64,000 nt of DNA from Tubiluchus corallicola. Taxonomy: Eukaryota; Priapulida; Priapulimorpha; Priapulimorphida; Tubiluchidae. Under the pieces are notes generated by a model, which saw only the letters and a program-made list of their open reading frames with translations, had not been told where the DNA came from and did not search any database. The stretch is from positions 558,001-622,000 of the forward strand of contig JAQGDQ010000035.1 of assembly GCA_030141605.1 (NCBI GenBank), in the 5' to 3' direction. Numbering within the stretch: position 1 is the stretch's first letter; each line of letters begins with the position of its first letter. Positions 1 to 13,400 of the stretch are shown here, piece by piece. A program made the position numbers and the translations under genes.

Positions 1-3000
1 ACATTTCATAGTAACCATAGTGCATACTAATAGCTGCCTGCTTAGGAGCTTTAATTATACTATAACAGTAGTTTTGTAGTTTACAGTTAAACTGTTTATA
101 ATAATAGCTATGTTATTAATTGTTGAGCATCAACATTAATTCATTCATATTTACGCAAATTCAATGTGCTTTCAGATTATACATAGTTGTAACATACTAA
201 AAATGGCATCGTGCTGTTTAAAATAGTGGTAGCCGTTAGGTAAACTAGCTACTTTGCAAAGTGGCTGCAGTTATAGTTCAATTAGTTTTAGCTACAATGC
301 CTTTGAAATTGCATTCCTTTAGCTACATGCAGTATTACTAACTTTTTTTTATTAACAAACAAGCTTTAGTTATCCTTTTACCTGCAGCTTTACAGGCTTA
401 TAAAACTTTGAATAAAAGTTATAATATACTACTATATGTTTTACTGCAATTTGACTTTAACCTCAACTGTGACTGAAATATCCTTTTCGTCAATGCACAA
501 GGACATATTAACATTTTTTTCCGGTTGCCCTGAAATTGCTTCCTAAGGGTTTGCAATTTAATGTGAAAGTATTGGAACCCAATATTAACAATTTAAAGGA
601 TATTTATATGAATGTAAATAACTTGTGCAATGTAAACATGAACGCCACGAAAGGCGATTGATTTTTCAAGTTTTTATTATTCTCAGTAGTGGATTAACTC
701 AAAGTTACAGAAGCTTTTTATTAGATAGCAAACATTATCCACGAATGAATTTGACAAAATAGTCTGCTTTAATAGTCTGGGGTAAGAGCAGCATAACGTT
801 ATGCGGATGATTTACAAAACAAAGTGGGGAAATAAAGTTACACAAGAGGGCTGTGGTAGCTACAGCACAGACAAGAAAACATCAAAGATTGTCGTAAACT
901 ATGAATACCACTAACTACACCAATCAGCTGAGCATGCCAACTTGATCTGGTTTGTTGTATACAAAAAGAAGAATATTATATATCCAATTTACTTTCTTCC
1001 TATTTTGGACAATACAAAAGAAAAACTTGTACAGCTAAAAACAGTTTATAACTGCTGCTAACCAACACAGCAATAATATCTGGTGACGTTGCTTACAGTT
1101 GTGCATATATAACACAAAGCTTTCTTATTAGCGAGCCTACTAGTAAATGGGTACAAAGTCTTAGCTAGAAAGTCAAGAGAAGTCCTTTTAAAATATTTGG
1201 GCACAAAGTCTCTCAAAGTTTGACATTTATTTAGAAACTTTGAAATTCTACTGTAAGTGCCTTAGGGGTGTTCATCATTATTTACATTTTAGAACTGTGT
1301 AAGTTAGAGGTCAAATTTAACGTAAAAATAAATTTTCTTTAATAAAAAAGCCAACTGTAACTGAAAATTTGAAACTAATTTTATGGCTTCCAAATGAATT
1401 GGGGTCTTGAAGTTGCATTTTTCCACGAAACATTTTGGTCAGTTTTACTTGTGAATACTCGGAAATACAAATGTGCTAGCAGCCACTTCCTTGGATACTG
1501 CATCATTTCAGTGACGCCGAATTTGTGGAACAATGCTACACAGAGGAATGTGTCACCTGATAGCCAAACGCAAATGCTGCCGTAACTAAGGCTTGTATTT
1601 CGCTGGCATCTATAACGAACAAAACGTGCAATATCAAGTTCCAGACTTTTTTCGGGTTTAACATCTTCACACCTGATTTCCACTTGCATAAATCATGATA
1701 AAAAATTAAAAGTATCAGAAAATCTTAGTTAGAGATCATCTTCTTTCTGTTTTTGTGTGAAACTGAAACTTCATGAAGTACCCCGCATTTACGCTTTACA
1801 AAGATAAAAATTTTCTTTGTAAAAATACAACAATCCATTCATTTTGACCTTTTTTGACATTCAATATGTTCTTTTGAAAGATTCATCTGCAGCCTGGCCA
1901 GCAGCCTTGTTGGATTTTACTATAACACTACTATTACTATAATTCTGTGTTTTTTCTGTGATTAATAATTATTGATGACTAGCATTATTATAAAACGAGA
2001 GGAATGTGTTTCCTAGGCTTTTGTCCATCTGGTTGTATACTTTTCAAATAAAGATAACACATGGTGGACTGAAATGTATTGTTTCATTTCTTTATTGTGA
2101 GAATACGTGTTTGTTGTTTTACTTCTTCTAATCACATTAGTGGATTCAATAACAGTCAAAAAATCACCAAGTGTTTTATCACAAGGGAAAAGCAGTGAAT
2201 AACTGAAAGCACTTAAGTGGATATAACGGTAAGAATTAGAGCAATGTCTCAGAAAACGCCGCTCTGGCTGTACATACGCTACACAGCTCTAGTGGCTGTG
2301 GGTCTCAGGATGTGAAATGCGACACCGCCATAATAACACGCTGAATCCCCTTATTGCAGCCAAAAATGGAACCAGCGTGTGGGGGGAGAGTAAAACTGCC
2401 CTAACGGTTAGCTCGGATTCTCTAAAAGCGACAAAGCAAAACAAAAGTTATAAATATACATAGCACTCAAGTGATTAAGAAAGAAGTTCCGAGTATACTG
2501 ACTTGCTTGATAAACAAATATTAGAAAAGTAGGCACTAAGCTACCAACATTTGACATGTATAAATACACACATTTCTCAGAGAGAGGTATAGAGAGAAAA
2601 AACATATTTGTTTTACATGAAAAATAAATATACTGCATAATAATGTTTTTACAGGCATTTGTGGATTCTACTGTTCAAATGAACTTTATAAAAAATCTTT
2701 AATGTTTTTACTGTCGTTTTTGAAAAAATAATTTTAGGCTTATGAGAGAACTGTGATCACTATAGTTGAACCCAAGATGCCCAAATGCAAGTCTCCAAGG
2801 TAGAGGTCAACTTTCTCATAATAAAGTTTATATCTATATATGTCTATGTCTATATAACATAAAGTTATAGGTCTACAACTCATTCTATTTCACTTTTGTA
2901 AGTTGCTTTGTGGTTTTGCATAAATAGGCTTTGCACGAATTTTATAAGTCATCTTTGACGTAGTGTGCACGCATTGTTCTGAAACAGCCACTTGCAGTAA

Positions 3001-4740
3001 GTCAGTTCATGTTTATACTAAAATTACTCCATAAGTTTATGCTGACAGCGCATAACGTTTCTATTTATATAAATGTATTGCACAATTTTTCTAAAATTCA
3101 AGTATCTTAAGTAGTAATTAGTTTAATATTTTAATTAATTTATTGCAGTGATTTATACATCATATAATGTGCACGAACAATAATTAAAACAAAATAATCA
3201 ATCAATGAAGCTGTCGGAGGATCGTCCACTAGCCAGCCAAATTACAGAAATGGCTGATAAGTAATTTATTTTAATGTAATTGCTACTCCACCTGAAATTG
3301 GTTTACTGCAAAATTCAAGAAGCGTTAAAAGTGTTTGAAAGTTTGTAACACTATATCATGACTCTTTTCGTTATTTTTAAGTGCTTTTTTCTCAGCTTGA
3401 GTCCAAATATTGCATTATTTATTTTCGCAAGTATTATTAAGTAAGACTCTTTATTGTTTGTCTACAGCGGATGTAAAAATTGCAAAAGTATGCTATATAT
3501 TATGTCATTTAGTACACTTTGACAAACTTTCATGTGTTTTGTGCTTACAAAATTTCTCTTACAGACTAGACTTCATATGAACTGTATTATTTACAAAAAA
3601 ATTTATGGTAAATAAACGATATATAAATATAATTATTGCCACAAAGAATACAATCATTAAGCTGACTGAAAAAAAATCAAAGCTAATAAGCAGCCAAACA
3701 CATTATATATAATACAAATGCTCTAACTAAAATATATGATGAACAAAACACCTATGCCTGAAACAAAAGTCCTTCTTGGGACATAAGCAATGCCAAATTC
3801 AGAGTTCCTTTCAAAAATGTTGACAAAAATCAGAAAAAGTTGACGCATACAGAGCCGTGTTGTCATCATCAATAGCATGCATGGTACGACTGATATCACT
3901 CCTGTTTCATCCTGCATGGTAACAATACTGATGAGGAATGGGTTTAATGAAATGCCCAAAATATGCCCAGATGCAAGAAACCCACTTTGATTTTACAAAG
4001 CTTTCTGTGAAAGGCCCGTGAGATCACCCACCACTGGCTTGGCCGTCCTCCCAGATTTTTAGAAACGGTATTTACATAAACAGAGAGAAGATGAATCAAG
4101 GGTTTGAAATAATAAATTACTACCTTTAAATTTGGAATAAAAATTAGTTGCAAAACATTTAAGCTGGTTTTAAGTTAGCTCATCGCTAACAATCAAGGAT
4201 GAGGGCTCAAATACCATGGATGATAAAAAGTTGAAAATTTGTTAAAAAGAAACCACTGTCATCATCAGCAGTTGGTCACACTTAACCGGCAGTGTGCTTA
4301 GTACATCTTACAAGAAAACCTTAATCATGAATGTGTTCAAGTGCACAACAACAATCTCAAGCATATCACAGCTGTGACCTACTGATACCCAGCCTGCATT
4401 ATTAGAGCACCACAAGTGACATTAATAATATATTATAAAATAAACATTAAAACTAATTTTGAAAGAAAGATCATCGAAGGCAAAATTAAAAAGCCAACAA
4501 AAAAATTTGGTAGGCATAATTGATTACTTTGAACATTGGTGAAAGTACACACTACTACCCAGGTATCGATTACTAAATGACTACATTTTGCCTAAAAATT
4601 TTAACTTCTGTAGAAAAGAAAAACATCTATTTTCGAAATAAAATAATTGAAACCGGGAAAGCTAAAGTGATAATACAATTAATTACATGTATATACAAAT
4701 TACAATACCATCCAATCTATACCGTTGAATGATTTAGTAA
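1..4740. other. AT-rich stretch without recognisable gene
   Basis: No family could be recognised on either strand. A 102-codon minus-strand frame at 1,381-1,689 is the longest; it matches nothing I know and has no clear splice context. The remainder is AT-rich and low in complexity. It may be the region 3' of the receptor gene or intergenic DNA. Confidence 0.5.
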
Positions 4741-4749
4741 CGCTAGCCA

Positions 4750-4944
4750 CTAGTTGGCTTTGAACATGTCACTCTCACTGTACTTTTTAAAATTACTAAT
4801 ATTCTCCGGAGCTATTACAATACTTCGGAGGCGATTCCACGAGTTAGTTACTCGGCCACTGAAATATGTTCCCGTAAATTGGTTCTTGCAGGACAAAAGT
4901 TTCTTACCAACTCCCCGCCCGAAGCTGGCGAAAAGGTAAAACAA
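4750..4944 (-). pseudogene. LINE RT terminal fragment
   Basis: The stretch TYFSGRVTNSWNRLRSIVIA followed by a short basic helix resembles the extreme C-terminus of CR1/jockey-like reverse transcriptases (FFxxRVxNxWNxLP-type). Only this end is present, consistent with a 5'-truncated LINE copy. Confidence 0.55.
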
Positions 4945-6435
4945 AATTACATATTACAACTTACTGATACTTACCAGAGCAAGTATCAACCATAGACCTT
5001 ATGTTATTCTAAGTAAAACTGTTAAATAGAAAAGAAATTTCTGTTACCATACCTGCTGGGCAACAGGCTCCAAAATACCTTCAATTGTTTTCGTATGGAA
5101 CACGGGCATTTTACTGTTTGTAACTGAAAACTGAAGATGTCAAAAAACTATTGGCCGGTATCACAGTGTTGAAATCCAAATAAAAGTGAAACACAATAAA
5201 CATCGGAAACTGAAACTAATACAGGCACACCCAAACACAGTCAGAGGCAGTCAATGCAAAGATTATACTGCATGTACAGCACAAACTGCACAGACAACAT
5301 AAACATGTGAAGCAGACAGACGGTGTTGCGTGAGTGCGTCGGACTGTGTCTTTGCCGCGTGGGCTTGTGGGATTGCAGTATTACGCATAGAGTTGTAAGC
5401 CGAAAGTTGGGGTTAAATCGGATATGCGCAAAAATGTCCAATATTCCCACGCATAGATAATTATATTACTACATAATCTCAAGACAGCCAAAGAGGGTAG
5501 AAAATGGAAAAGGAAACAAAGCCTAAAATTTGAATTGTAAATAAAGAAGGTACAGAAAGTACAATGACAGAACAAAGATAAGATGGAGTGAATCCACAAA
5601 ATTTCATGAAGTTTTGCAGGAAATATGTAAAAAGAACGTAGGAAAAAATGGCACTTAGTAAAATATGTGCATAGGGTTAGGGTTACAGTGTAGAATAATT
5701 GTTTTAGTTATTTTTACTTCTGCCAAACAAGTTATGTTTCAACGCAGTTTGTTCGTTTGTTTTTGTTGTTGTTATGGCAGTAAGCAACATGCGCAGTCTA
5801 CTACGCAAAAACAATCTCAAAGATTTTCATGCAAGAAATTTTGTGAAGAAAGCTATGCAGTATAGAGTGCCAAAATGGGAATCTTTTCGCCGGTTCTTTT
5901 TTTTTCAAACTTTGACTGAACACCATGTACAAAAAATTGTAGAGAAGTGTAAACTATGGAGGTCTCAGAGTGAGTGCTTAGTACTTATTTTTTGTTATAT
6001 CCACCTGGACAAACAATTACGAGTTAGTTTCAGTTCCATTTCGACAAATTCTCGCGTGTAAAACTGCGTAACGCTGTCCATAACCTTAGCCTATTAATGT
6101 GTATAAACTTATGAGGTAACTTGGTACATATATATTTGTCAGTCCATTACCATCGCCAAAATTAATGGTGAAGAAGGTAGATAAACGTGATGTGGGACAT
6201 TCCTGCATTACTGATTATATGTAAATCCATTTAATGAACAATTATTTTGTGCGTTTTTTTTGCTACTCTACATAATGCCAATACAGGTACGTTTTTGTAT
6301 GTTTGCTTGTTTATCTTTGTTTTAATCAAAAGAATCAGATGAGTAAGTTTAGGATTGTTCGACTTTGTAGAGATCTGTTTCTTACTTATTAGATTTCCTG
6401 TTTTATTATTGAAAATAATTACATCATAATTAATA
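4945..6435. other. No supported gene
   Basis: Short overlapping frames occur on both strands, including a 95-codon plus-strand frame at 5,774-6,061, but none shows a recognisable motif, a splice pattern or similarity to another part of the window. Confidence 0.4.
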
Positions 6436-6439
6436 TTAT

Positions 6440-6575
6440 GTGCCATGTTTTCCTACTTTACCATTCTTACCCATGCCATTTTTACCTACTTTTCCATTTG
6501 TCATTTTTTTCTGTGCCATTTTTTTACCTACTTTTCCATTTGTCATTTTTTTTGTGCCATTTTTCTTCTGCCGTT
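6440..6575. repeat. Minisatellite, about 41-bp unit
   Basis: About two and a half copies of a T-rich unit (gtgccatttttttacctac then ttttccatttgtcat) occur in tandem. The small open frame over it is a by-product. Confidence 0.8.
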
Positions 6576-6582
6576 TTTCCGA

Positions 6583-6790
6583 TAACTGCCTGTATTTAAG
6601 CCAGCGACCTTTTGTTTACCTATATAGCAGACTCCCCCAATAAGCTGTTTGCTTAATGCTACAGTGTGCCCAGCGAGCGATAATCTCCAGACCTGTTAAG
6701 ATTGTTGGGGGCAAGGTCGTTTAGCGGTCATGGGGTCTGCTAGGTAAACAGAAGGTCGCTGATTTAAATTCAGGCTGTGACACGTACTGT
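6583..6790. repeat. Inverted pair of SINE-like (tRNA-related) repeats
   Basis: The segment 6,583-6,650 read on the minus strand resembles 6,703-6,790 read on the plus strand; both contain a shared ggtaaac-a-aaggtcgctg core and a downstream (a)ttaaat(t/a)caggc stretch. The plus copy has A-box-like tagcggtcatggg and a weak B-box-like gctgatttaaattc, suggesting tRNA-derived SINEs in head-to-head order. Confidence 0.55.
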
Positions 6791-7236
6791 GTCCCAACTT
6801 TTCTGCGTTGTATGTTTGTTTTAGCGTTAAAAAACATTGAATTTAAGATTATAAATATAACAATAAGAAAAGACAAATTTACTTGTGTTATTCAATGGTA
6901 GGCCTACATACAAATAATAGTATCATTTATTTTGCTACACATTATGCCTAATACCATGAATCAAATTACTTTGTTAAAACATACTGCCTAAATATCTGCT
7001 TGGCAAGCATTTTAGTTGCTTATGTAAAACAATTTTTCATGATTTCAAACCCTTTGAAAAATTGAAAATTTTGCGTTTTGATAAATGCCTGGACAGACCA
7101 AAACTCTATGGGACAACATTTATTATCATAATTATGCCCATGTTGTAGACATTGGGCAGGCAGAATACTAGGGTTTTTATTAGTTATACACCAACATCAT
7201 TTTAACAGTTCTATGAGCAATCAACCCAAAGCAAAA

Positions 7237-10200
7237 CAAATGCTGCAGTAGAATGTTAAAAGCTTAACAGAATGTTGACATTATCAATTCAACACCAAAA
7301 AGACAAAAAGTTATCCTTGGGTTTTACATCCAAACCAGCTTGCAATCATAAATCACTGAGAAACTCTACAGCCACTGCCCGCTGGAACCCTAATTTCTTA
7401 TTTCTCACTCATTTTACACTTTGCGTGTTGGCAATTCTACTGACAGAATAGCATTAGAAATACGATTAAAAAAGTAATAAAAACTCTCACAATTAATATT
7501 TCTGTACACGATTTAATGCAATTTTGAAATTTTATTACAAGTTATGGCTTATTGCACAGATTTTGTGCCTATAGTGTTACACATCAAATGAAATGAAGTT
7601 CAGCATGAAATCATACATTTAAACAGAAAATAATCGTGCCATTGCTTGACTTTTATGGCATTCGCGAGCAAGAATAATAGCTTGCCACTAAATTAGTTTT
7701 TGTGTAATTTTAACTAACCACCCATAAATCAAACATTGCGATTAATAAGTAATCCTTTAAAAAATTCTGTTATAGTATATAATGATTTTTTCTTCATTAT
7801 GTCTAATAATCAATTATAATTCACAAAATTATGCACATGATTAATAATTATTTAATTATATATATAAAACTCATAAAATTTAATTCAACTAAATTTAGTA
7901 CACACGATTGATAAACTATAAATAAAAAACATTTCTAACACTACATTCACATCCGACAATAAAATAAGTTATGAGAATAAAAACAATTATCCTCTATAAA
8001 AACAAGTCACCATTTTTTATAACTTTGATCCCTGGGGTTACTGTATAGGTTTTCTAAACAGATCTAATTCTATCACTTACTGATCAGCAAGGAGAAGGTT
8101 GTGTATATAAATACACTATACATGTTCACAAAAATATTCCACGAAAGCTAAAATGGAAACAGCTCGAGTTTATAGAGACATCAACAGAAGCCTATATATA
8201 CGTGATGTTGTCCATCTATTAAATGTTCAAATCCGCATTAAAATGCCATATTTCTATTCAAGTTCAAATTTAATTTTATTTTTAGTTGTGAAATATGTTT
8301 TTATGTTTTAATATTATAAATAGCGACTTTTGACTTCCATCAAGTCAGTTAGCAGTTTAGGGAATTTTATATCTACTAATTCCAGTCCAACTTATCACCA
8401 TTTTATAATGCCTTTAAAAATTTGAGCTGTTCACAGTGCTTTTTGAACAAAATACTACTAAACATTAAACTTGTAATGACGGACATGAGAGAATTGATTT
8501 CTGGGAAGATTCTAATACAATTACGATTCAAATTCGATTTTTAATATGAGGACAGATTTAGTATATGTAATAACTAGCTTGCTAAAGACAATTGCAAGAG
8601 CATGTACAATGGCATTTTCATTAATAGAAAAATGAATATATTGTCAGTATTGTCAGTATTAAAACGAGTACCAATAAAAAGTTAACAACATTTTCACTTA
8701 GCATGGCAGTTTTTGTGGTGCCCGCGATGTCAGAAAACTGTGAAAATGATTTAAAATTCGTTTAGTTGATGGTGATTTAAAGATCAGATTTCCTTGATTT
8801 GACAAATGGCCAAATAAGGACAACAACTTTCACCATGCAAGCATGCATAGACATGAGTGTTACATTACTCCTGGAAATCCTTGGACTATTAGCATGAAAT
8901 TTTGCTTCAGAGTTGGTAATTACTTCAAGCTGAATATTGGAAATGTACTTAAATTGTACCTTCTCAGTTTAGGAAATGCAATAATTATGGCACAAACAGC
9001 ACAGTAGTTTGATCTTCGTATCTTAATTGTACTCTTGTCAGCTGAGCAGCTTATAAACAACTTTGAGCATTATTAAATAATAACAATAACAATAATACTA
9101 AGTAGTAAATCTATCCATCCAACCAAGAAAACTTTCTATACAATGGATTCACTTGTAAGCACCACTAACTACATCTTCGTAAGAGGGTGGAGGCGCTTCC
9201 GGTAAGTCTGTTTGTTGTAGGGGTGGTGCTGAAGGTTGAGTAGCTGCTGCTGTTGCCTCATTACTAGATGGTTGTGGTGCTGGCATCGGAATTGGCACAC
9301 AATGATTATAATCAGGTGGAGGTGGATGAACAGTGTGACTACCAGCCTGTGAGTCAGTCATTCGATTGGCTGTATCAAATAATACAGTGCATTAATTATA
9401 TGTTGAAAGGTGCAGACAGCTAATAGAAGTTTAATAACCAAGTAAATAAAATAAACTGACGAAATTAACAAGCAAATAAAAATGACCAAATAAGTTAAGT
9501 AAACAAAAATGGATAAATGATTTAACTGAATGAAAGCATGATGGAACAAAAATTTGGATGCTGCTTTAACAAATAAGACAAGTTTGCTCCATTAATTTTC
9601 TCTTATAAAATCTTACATAGCTAAATTTTTATATGTTTTATTCCAGTGATGACTATCTTACTATAAGCTGGTTTGTGACCACTTTCATTATTGACAGCTC
9701 CAACTTCATAAGCTTCCGTACAAACCATGTTCAAAAATCGCACCAAAATCTAGCCTAACCAACCCTTTTTTATAGATAGATAGCAAAATGCTAAAAATAT
9801 ACTAAGATCATGAAAAGTGCAATATTACAACATTATAGTACAACCTATTAGTATAAAAACTACAAACTGTGATTAGAAAATAAAAACAAAACAAAAAAAT
9901 AAAAAATAAGAGAAGCTACTTATTCGCTAAAATCACATTACTACCATTTAAGTCTTAATGCAGGGTACAGATAAATAAATTTGCAATTTGTTTTACACGT
10001 GTCTTTTTAGCACAGTTTCCTCTTCCTTAATTGCATCAAGTGAAAATTTGAACAAACATGTAATACATGAGTGCCTTTCTGAATTTTCAAGTGCAAACTT
10101 CAAAACAAGTGCGTCATAGCTGGTATACTAACAAAGAATTTTGCTCACTCTTATTTCAACATTTTTTATTTCATTGCACGGCCAATTGTTTTGAGATCAA

Positions 10201-10459
10201 TGAGTGCCAAGCCAGTACTGACAACTCTAAATGGGTCTTATATATGTGCAGCACATTTTAACAGAATCCATCAACCCAGTTCCACATCTCTTCATAATTC
10301 TTATCAATAACAATTTCTGGGTAGCTTTGCCAATTATATAGTTTACATGTGCATCTCATTTTTTAAATGATTTAGAATATAAACACCAAGCATACATTTT
10401 CTTCATTAACAACTGCTAAAGTGGTACACCATCAATTTTTATTAAAGGATCCCTTTTAA
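7237..10459. repeat. Source-like unit of the permuted duplication (contains tail exon B)
   Basis: This 3.2-kb unit is the collinear counterpart of the block at 15.4-18.6 kb. Apart from tail exon 8B it is AT-rich intronic or flanking sequence without other recognisable coding. A further, older and diverged version of the 7.4-8.9 kb part is visible at 14.1-15.3 kb, for example the shared tatttctcactcatttt stretch and a short gatccctg context, so this neighbourhood has duplicated more than once. Confidence 0.75.
9149..9369 (-). CDS. Exon 8B: PPxY cytoplasmic tail and stop, cassette B
   Basis: The acceptor is tttgatacag|CC, giving [10 protein letters not shown] at the junction with exon 7B and a stop after SGAYK. 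It carries PPPDY and PPPSYEDVV, the two WW-domain ligands, separated by a Pro/Gln/Ala-rich linker. It encodes the same protein as the orphan tail exon at 15.6 kb. This is the last exon I can place for the gene; I saw no clear polyadenylation signal close behind it. Confidence 0.8.
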
Positions 10460-13400
10460 GGGTTCTAAAATAAAAATTGAAGATTTTACATCTATTTGAA
10501 TTAAGTCTCACATTAACTGAAATGACTGTTACATTGAGCATTTACTACTGTGCACATTTGTGAACTGTTACAACTGTACAGGACCAAGATGGATACCTTG
10601 AGGAACCCAGGCATGCAGACACAGGCATAATTAGGAAAGAACAATGCCATGGTATCAAGCAAGGTCTAAATACATATAGCAGCTAAACCAATGAGATCTA
10701 CTCTATCAAATATTTTTGAAAAATCTACTAACAAAAAAAACAAAAAGTATTCAATTTATGCATTGAAACTTTTTCGTTTGCATTTTTGGATGTCTTATAA
10801 TCTTAAATTTAATAAAAAAAACGATAGTATTAATTTTAGTCATTTTTTGTTATTTCCATGAGAAGATAGTATATACTAGCATACTGATAATGTACCATCT
10901 TTTTGATTTATATGCTGTGCAATTTTTCATAATTGCAATTGTTTTATTTTCAAATAAAATATTCTTTAAACTAATAAACAGATCAAGTTAAAAATTGCTT
11001 ATCGCTATAATGTACTTGAAAATAGCCTCTTATTTTATCATCAAAGGGACTACATAGGCAGAATGTTAAGAGTATGGCTAAAGATTTTGTTAACTGTTCT
11101 CCTTTATGTTTTTGATCCATCCGTTTATTCAAACTCGGTGAAACAGGTGCCTATCTGTCCCCATTTTGAATGTACGGAATCTACATAATAAATCTATGTG
11201 TCAACCGACAATTTTTACTTACTAGTAATGGTAGTAGAGCTGGTTGTAAATGTAACAGTTGTGAACTGACTTGATGAGATTGGAGCTGATTCAGGCACTG
11301 TGGCAGTTGCTTGATATTGTGTTATTGCTAAAAATATATAAAAGAAATTACATGTAGCATAATATCCTATAACGTGCATTTTAAAGATAGCAAGCACAGA
11401 ACATGCTTACAAATTTAGCATGTACTAGACAAGTACTACAAGTTCCCACAAATTTTTTTCTTGTGCTCTAGGTGAAATAATGATCACTGGCCAATGGTCA
11501 AGTTTGTCTTGTGTCCACTTATAACTGATATTTTTTGCCTTGAGCATCAATCTAAGCACTACTGGCCATGTTCTACATGCTGTCACAAAAATTTTCCTTG
11601 AGCTCAAATTTTGCATTAAGTGGTTATTTTTTGGCTTTTGACATCAACATGACTTTTGCCCTCTGGTGACTGGTTGCACAACACAAGTCAAACAGATTTT
11701 GAAACATGGCCTTTGTGCATTTTATTTAGGTACTCAGTCCTTTTGTGCTCAAATTTTGCATTAAACGTCTCTGGGCTCTGTGTCACTAATTTGATTAGTT
11801 AAAAGGGCAAAGCATTTCAATAAAGCTACCATGCAAAATTCAACACCATTAATTCTGGAAAATCAAAATTCCTCAAACACACTTATGGTTTATAATTAAT
11901 GTATAGTCAAACTTCGATATAACCCCCCTCCCCCATTATGCAAATTTCTCTTAATACCAATGAGCCTGGTACTGTTGTCTGGTAAATAAATCTCATCTTT
12001 GTCTAATATGACTTTACATTAAAAACAAATTTTCATATTGATGGATGATGAATAATAATTGTATCATATTTTATCAACACTGTCGTTATCGTTAACATCA
12101 TTAATTTGACTTGTTATTGTGGATCAAGTAATACGGCCTCACAAAAATATGTATAAAATTAATAAACCTGGTTGAAAAAAATCACATACTTGCTTGATTT
12201 TTGGATATCCTGTAGCATATGACAATTATAAAAACAACGACTACGATGATGATCACGATGATGGTCCACCACTTAAATCTCTCTAAATGTACAAAAAGTT
12301 CAATCTTCAGAACTACTTACAGTAAAAACATTTTAAATCAGTAAACTGATAAATATAGATAATAGGGATTTGCATAGAATGAATTTTTATTTTGAGGCGA
12401 TGCAGAGAAGTTTCTTACACAAGGATTTGTCCTAAAAAAAACTGATGACTAATTTACTGACAAATTTATGTCCGTGAGCTGATCAGACTCTATGAAAGTC
12501 CTATGTTATGTAGCCATTAATTGTGACGTATTACCACATCTTTCATGCAGTAATACTACTGTGTAATCATAGTTTTAATCCTGTACTATTTTATTACCTT
12601 TTCATGATTAGCTAATTTAGCTCTGTTTGTTTGTAGTCAGTGCCACCATAATTATTGTTTTCCTACTTACTGCTATATATTGTTTTTGTCCTCTCTTTAA
12701 ATATATGTGTGGAGGTACTATACATATTTGAAATTCCAAAACTTTGTATTTGAGCTTAGGTGTTGGCTACTTGATCAGTTTTTATTAGATGTTGTCTTTG
12801 ATGTTGCAACACATAATCTGCTAACAATTTGAACTTGCTGACAGCCATAGTGTGCTAATCTAATTTTAGACTAAACTAAACTTGACATATCATAATTGCC
12901 TGTCTTGTTAAATTCATTCTGGTCAAGCTTTTTGATGCAGTCTTAGCAAACTATTAAAGACCCAAAATAGAACCAATTTAATAGTTTATGCACATATACG
13001 AACAAGTTCCTTTAATAATATTACAAAGTCACTTTTTCAATGATTGACTAGATGGTGTTCTTAAAAATTCTCTGAATTCAATAAAAAGAATTCTGAATAT
13101 ATTATGTGTATGTGTGTAAGGAGTCCTAAATAACATACTTGAACAATTCTCTTCATCTGCTCCATCCCAACATTTGGTATAATCATCACATTTCTCAGAT
13201 TCACTGTAGCACCGTTCACCATCATCGCAGGAGTATTCCCAGTATTCACATCCTGACAACACAATATCAATTATTAGATGATAGTTAGGAAAGATTAAAT
13301 GCATACCTTGAAATATTTCAGATTTTCATCAGCTTTGTTTTCTTTTTAGTTATTTCAGTTCATGTAAAATGTTTCATTTATAGCTGAGAAGTTATGAGCT

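Noticed and set aside
1381-1689. A 102-codon minus-strand frame
   Set aside because: No recognisable family and no neighbouring exons; kept only as a remark in the gap entry.
5774-6061. A 95-codon plus-strand frame
   Set aside because: No domain, no splice support, ordinary for random AT-rich DNA.
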